Positions 60,644 through 64,000 of a stretch of 64,000 nt of DNA are shown one piece after another (position 1 is the stretch's first letter; every line of letters begins with the position of its first letter). This DNA is from Gymnogyps californianus (taxonomy: Eukaryota > Chordata > Aves > Accipitriformes > Cathartidae): the NCBI RefSeq assembly GCF_018139145.2, contig NC_059478.1, positions 1,426,001 through 1,490,000 on the forward strand, in the 5' to 3' direction. Made by a program: the position numbers and the translations under genes. The notes under the pieces are model-generated. The model ran no database searches. It worked only from the letters and a program-made list of their open reading frames with translations, and had not been told where the DNA came from.

Positions 60644-63600
60644 AAGACCCTTTGGAAACATTTGCATTTTTAGAAAACTATATATTGGTATTTGAGTTTC
60701 TCTGTGTTCTAAGCATAATAATGGCAATTTCAAACAAGAAAGCTGATAAAATAATAAATGAAAACATGCATAGTTACTTTCACACATAAAAACCCCAAAC
60801 CAACCAACCAACAAACCCCAAACCTTGAGTGTTTCACTCGTCAAACAGTACATGTAATTTTAAGACTGCAATCATATCCCTCCAAGCAAGGGCCAGCCAC
60901 CTCACACCAGTTTCACCTGCCAGGTGGAACAAATGCCAGCTGTAATGAGAAAGAAAATGTAGTGCAAAAGTCCTAACTTACTAACTGAAACAGTTTTGTT
61001 ATGTCTTATTAAACAAAAAACAGGTTAGCCATGTTTCAGTATTTGCTAACCCTGGGTTTATTTAAAATATGTCGGTGTTGACATGGAAACAAAAGTAACC
61101 TTCTTGATGTAACACTCCTACTTCATGTCACTGTGTGAAAAATAGGAGGCCTTTTTTGAGCGGCTGACTAAATATCTCTGCCATTGAGAATGGCAGAAGT
61201 GAAGGAAACCTAGAGCTTCCTCTTTTTGGAAACTGAGAGTGTGTCTTACTAACTGAAAACAGCAGCTTTTGTAATTCGAATCTTTCTACCACATGCTCCA
61301 AATTTCTTTCACCGGAAAGAAGCATATCCTGCAATCAGAGCCTTAAAAAAATCAAGACCAGGGTAATTTTTGAGTCAAAAGTGTGTGCCAGGTTGAATAC
61401 TTATTTGATCAATTACTTGTATAGTTTTTGTTGCATTTGGTTTGGATAGGTTTTTTTAATATCTGCATTCGTATTTTGGATGCCTTATTAGTTTGTCTGT
61501 TAGGTACACAAACAGAAAACACGGATTTCCAAGCTAGATTATTTATTTTACTTAAAGAAAACAAGAACCCAATAGTAAAGAGACAACACATGAAGAAGGA
61601 TTGATCTATTGCTTTTAGTGGATCCATTCTGATTTCCCTGAAGTCTCTGTGGAAAAGAAAGGATGGTTACTTGCTAGTAAGTGGATATTCTTTGAGACTT
61701 CTTGTCCATACGCACAGTCACACTGTACAGATGAATATTGCCATGCGCTGAAGCCAAAGAACTTCAGCTGCAGCTAAACCTCCCACATGCCACAAATGCT
61801 GTTAAGAGGCACAGTACCGCAGTCCACTTTCAAATCCCCTTATCATATTATAAAAACCATCACACAGCAAAAGCAAGAGAGATTAGGAGCAGAAAGAAGA
61901 GGTTGAAGTGTGAATATGCATGTTGGCACCATGTCTCAAAAAACATCCCAGTACTGCTTTCACTTTTTAGTGACTGTATACTGTCAAGATAAAGCTTGTT
62001 AATTGAGGCCCCCAGATCTGAGGCTAAGCTGATGGATCTGCCCAGGAAAAAAATACATTTCAGCCTCTCCTGCTTCTTTTTTCTGCCTAGTGAATTAAAA
62101 AATACATTTTCCAGGTATATATTCTTCCACAAGAAAGGAAAGCCATCTGGTGAGTCTGTCATAGAGGAGAGACCATAAGCAGGAGAGAATTTATTTTCTT
62201 AGCTGGGGAAGATATGATGAGCAAAAACAGAGAAACAAACAAAAGGAAAGAAAACAGAAGAAAAAAAATCAAAGAATAGAAAATACAAAGAGGACAAACC
62301 TCAAAGAATTATTAGGTCTGGAAGAGCCATAGAAGAAAAATTCCAACTCAGCAACATTGCTGAGAGAAACTGAAGACAGGATCAAACACTTCACCCTTCG
62401 CATTTCGTGCAGACAAGATGTGAGCTCCAAGGTACATTGCTAAGGGTGAACATCTCTCTCTCGAGTAGCTGGTCTATGAATACAAACCATGAGTAATAAC
62501 TCATAGACAATATTTAAGTGTCTCTTATGCAAAAGAGCTTTTCCCTTCAGCTTTTTCACAGTTTAATCCCTTAAGAGAAAGAGAAGATTTCCTGTACATG
62601 TAGGTATACACACACATCAGGTAAAATAAATTAATAAGCATGTGACAGGCACACAACACCGTGCATGGTGTTGACAAGCGTCAACATTTAAGTGCCAGCT
62701 TGTCCTTGTACATAGTAGTTCTGATCGACACTTCAGATTTATCAAGGCATAAGTGATCCCTTCCAGGCAGAATCACTTTATAATACAGAGGCTGTGCAAA
62801 TGGCTATGTGGAATCGGAGTGAGAAAATCACTGACTTTCTCAGCATGCTCTTCCTTCACGTTCAGCTCTCTAGGAACATGTTGCCTGCAAGAGACAGCAA
62901 TATTGCTGGGAGCCCCAGAAAATGAAAAATTAAACCTGAAGGTAATAGGGAGAGCAAAAATTTATATTGCCTAAAGGGTTTTCCTTGTGTAACATTGCCC
63001 ACAGGCCAGTGAGGGCAGGGGACTGTTACTCTAAACTATAGGACACGCAGATGCTCAATTTGATTCTTACCAGTGAAAAGACCTTTCTGGTTGCAGTTCA
63101 GTTGGGATAATTTATTAGTATACCAATCAGCATTTTCACCCTAGGCAGTTATAAGCAGCTGCTTTGTATGTAATGAGTATTCAACTATACAAACAAATCT
63201 TTCCATCTGCACTCGTAAATAAATCTGGACCTAAAGATGCCCGCTGTTGATCTGCTGTTAGCATAGATCAGAGGACCTCTCTTTATTTTAAAGGTAGCAA
63301 CAGAGCTTTTCATTGGCATAAGTAGAGTTAAGTTCTTGTATTTATACAGTTCAATGAGTAAGTCAGCTCAGTAGCAGTCAAAAACAAATAGGGTGTTAAA
63401 AGTTGAGCAAGTAATGGAGAGCACACATGCAACATTATGCCACTACGTCTGTATCAGAATTCTTGTCTGTTATGTTAGCTTTGCTTTACAATCTCAGAAA
63501 AAAAGGTAATATAGCTAGAAGAGATATGGAGACAGGCTGTGAGGGTGATGGCAACAGAATGAATTCTTTCAGATAGTAAAGGAAGGCTTTTCATCTAGAA

Positions 63601-64000
63601 AGGAAGTGCCAGGGGGTGAAATAGTCAGTGCTAGGAGGAGAGAAAAGGGTCAAAATACAAAATCTGAGAACAGCAATTTAGCAATTTACAATATCATTGC
63701 AGCACATTTAAACACAGTAAGGGAAAATTAAACTTTTCTTAGACTGCACAATGAAACTGTAGAAATCACTGTCAAAACATTCCATTGAATCTAATGCTCT
63801 AGACTGGTTTGAAGAGCTAAAAGGAGACGGTAAGAATGCCCTTGTTCAGCCAGTCCTATGACTAACAGTTTGCAGAGTCCTGAAGGGCTGACTGTTACCT
63901 TACCTTCTTGTCTGCCTCCTGTCCAAAACAGAGTAGTGGACTATACAGATGTTTGTTCTCATTTAACAAAGCTTCTCATATATTCTTATTTCACCTACTG
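60644..64000. other. AT-rich noncoding sequence
   Basis: No frame exceeds 100 codons. There is an (AACC)n-like run near 60792-60826. Nothing else is recognised to the end of the window. Confidence 0.5.

Noticed and set aside
1..64000. CRISPR arrays, bacterial operons, phage or plasmid modules
   Set aside because: No spaced identical repeats of CRISPR form and no dense coding; CR1 and ERV LTRs identify the DNA as avian nuclear sequence.

Overview
The window looks like avian nuclear DNA, probably from a neoavian or passerine bird. It holds a CR1 LINE 3' end at 31.4-32.4 kb with the FADD reverse-transcriptase motif and the typical TCTATGATTCT terminus, plus several endogenous-retrovirus LTRs of types common in bird genomes. 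There is no bacterial gene organisation, no rRNA, no CRISPR and no operon. Apart from its first 0.9 kb the window is AT-rich and gene-poor, like a large intron or a gene desert. No complete cellular protein-coding gene can be supported, and almost all open frames are chance frames or lie inside repeats.

Layout. 1-860: a very GC- and CpG-rich block resembling a CpG island, with a possible 25-codon first coding exon on the minus strand (512-586) that would belong to a gene running off the left edge. About 1561-2010: a minus-strand ERV LTR. 2-9.7 kb: AT-rich sequence with a hairpin and a tandem AP-1-like site. 9712-10717: a plus-strand 1-kb LTR. 10.7-17.5 kb: AT-rich with an 18-bp perfect palindrome. 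17533-18066: a minus-strand, internally deleted relative of the 1-kb LTR. 25.6-26.1 kb: a possible ERV-K/alpharetrovirus-like LTR piece. 27979-28579 (plus) and 29038-30040 (minus): two LTRs of different families, only 458 bp apart, both with target-site duplications. 31436-32438: CR1. 35.88 kb: a tRNA-like relic. 46.0 kb: a perfect 28-bp tandem duplication in a purine tract. 50.6-52.4 kb: a scrambled minus-strand composite of ERV pol pieces, an internal LTR piece and a CR1 ORF1-like piece. About 56.8-57.0 kb: a very old CR1 RT relic. The rest, to 64 kb, is AT-rich and unremarkable.

How it fits together: the region has been shaped by retroelement insertion, LTR-LTR recombination that left solo LTRs, and deletion. 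The LTRs keep recognisable TATA boxes and some keep polyadenylation signals, so they are the likeliest local promoters or transcript terminators. I found no convincing new biological system. The items most worth a second look are the order-scrambled ERV composite at 50.6-51.6 kb and the CpG-rich block at the left end. All family assignments come from reading the sequence and from memory of repeat families; no database search was run.
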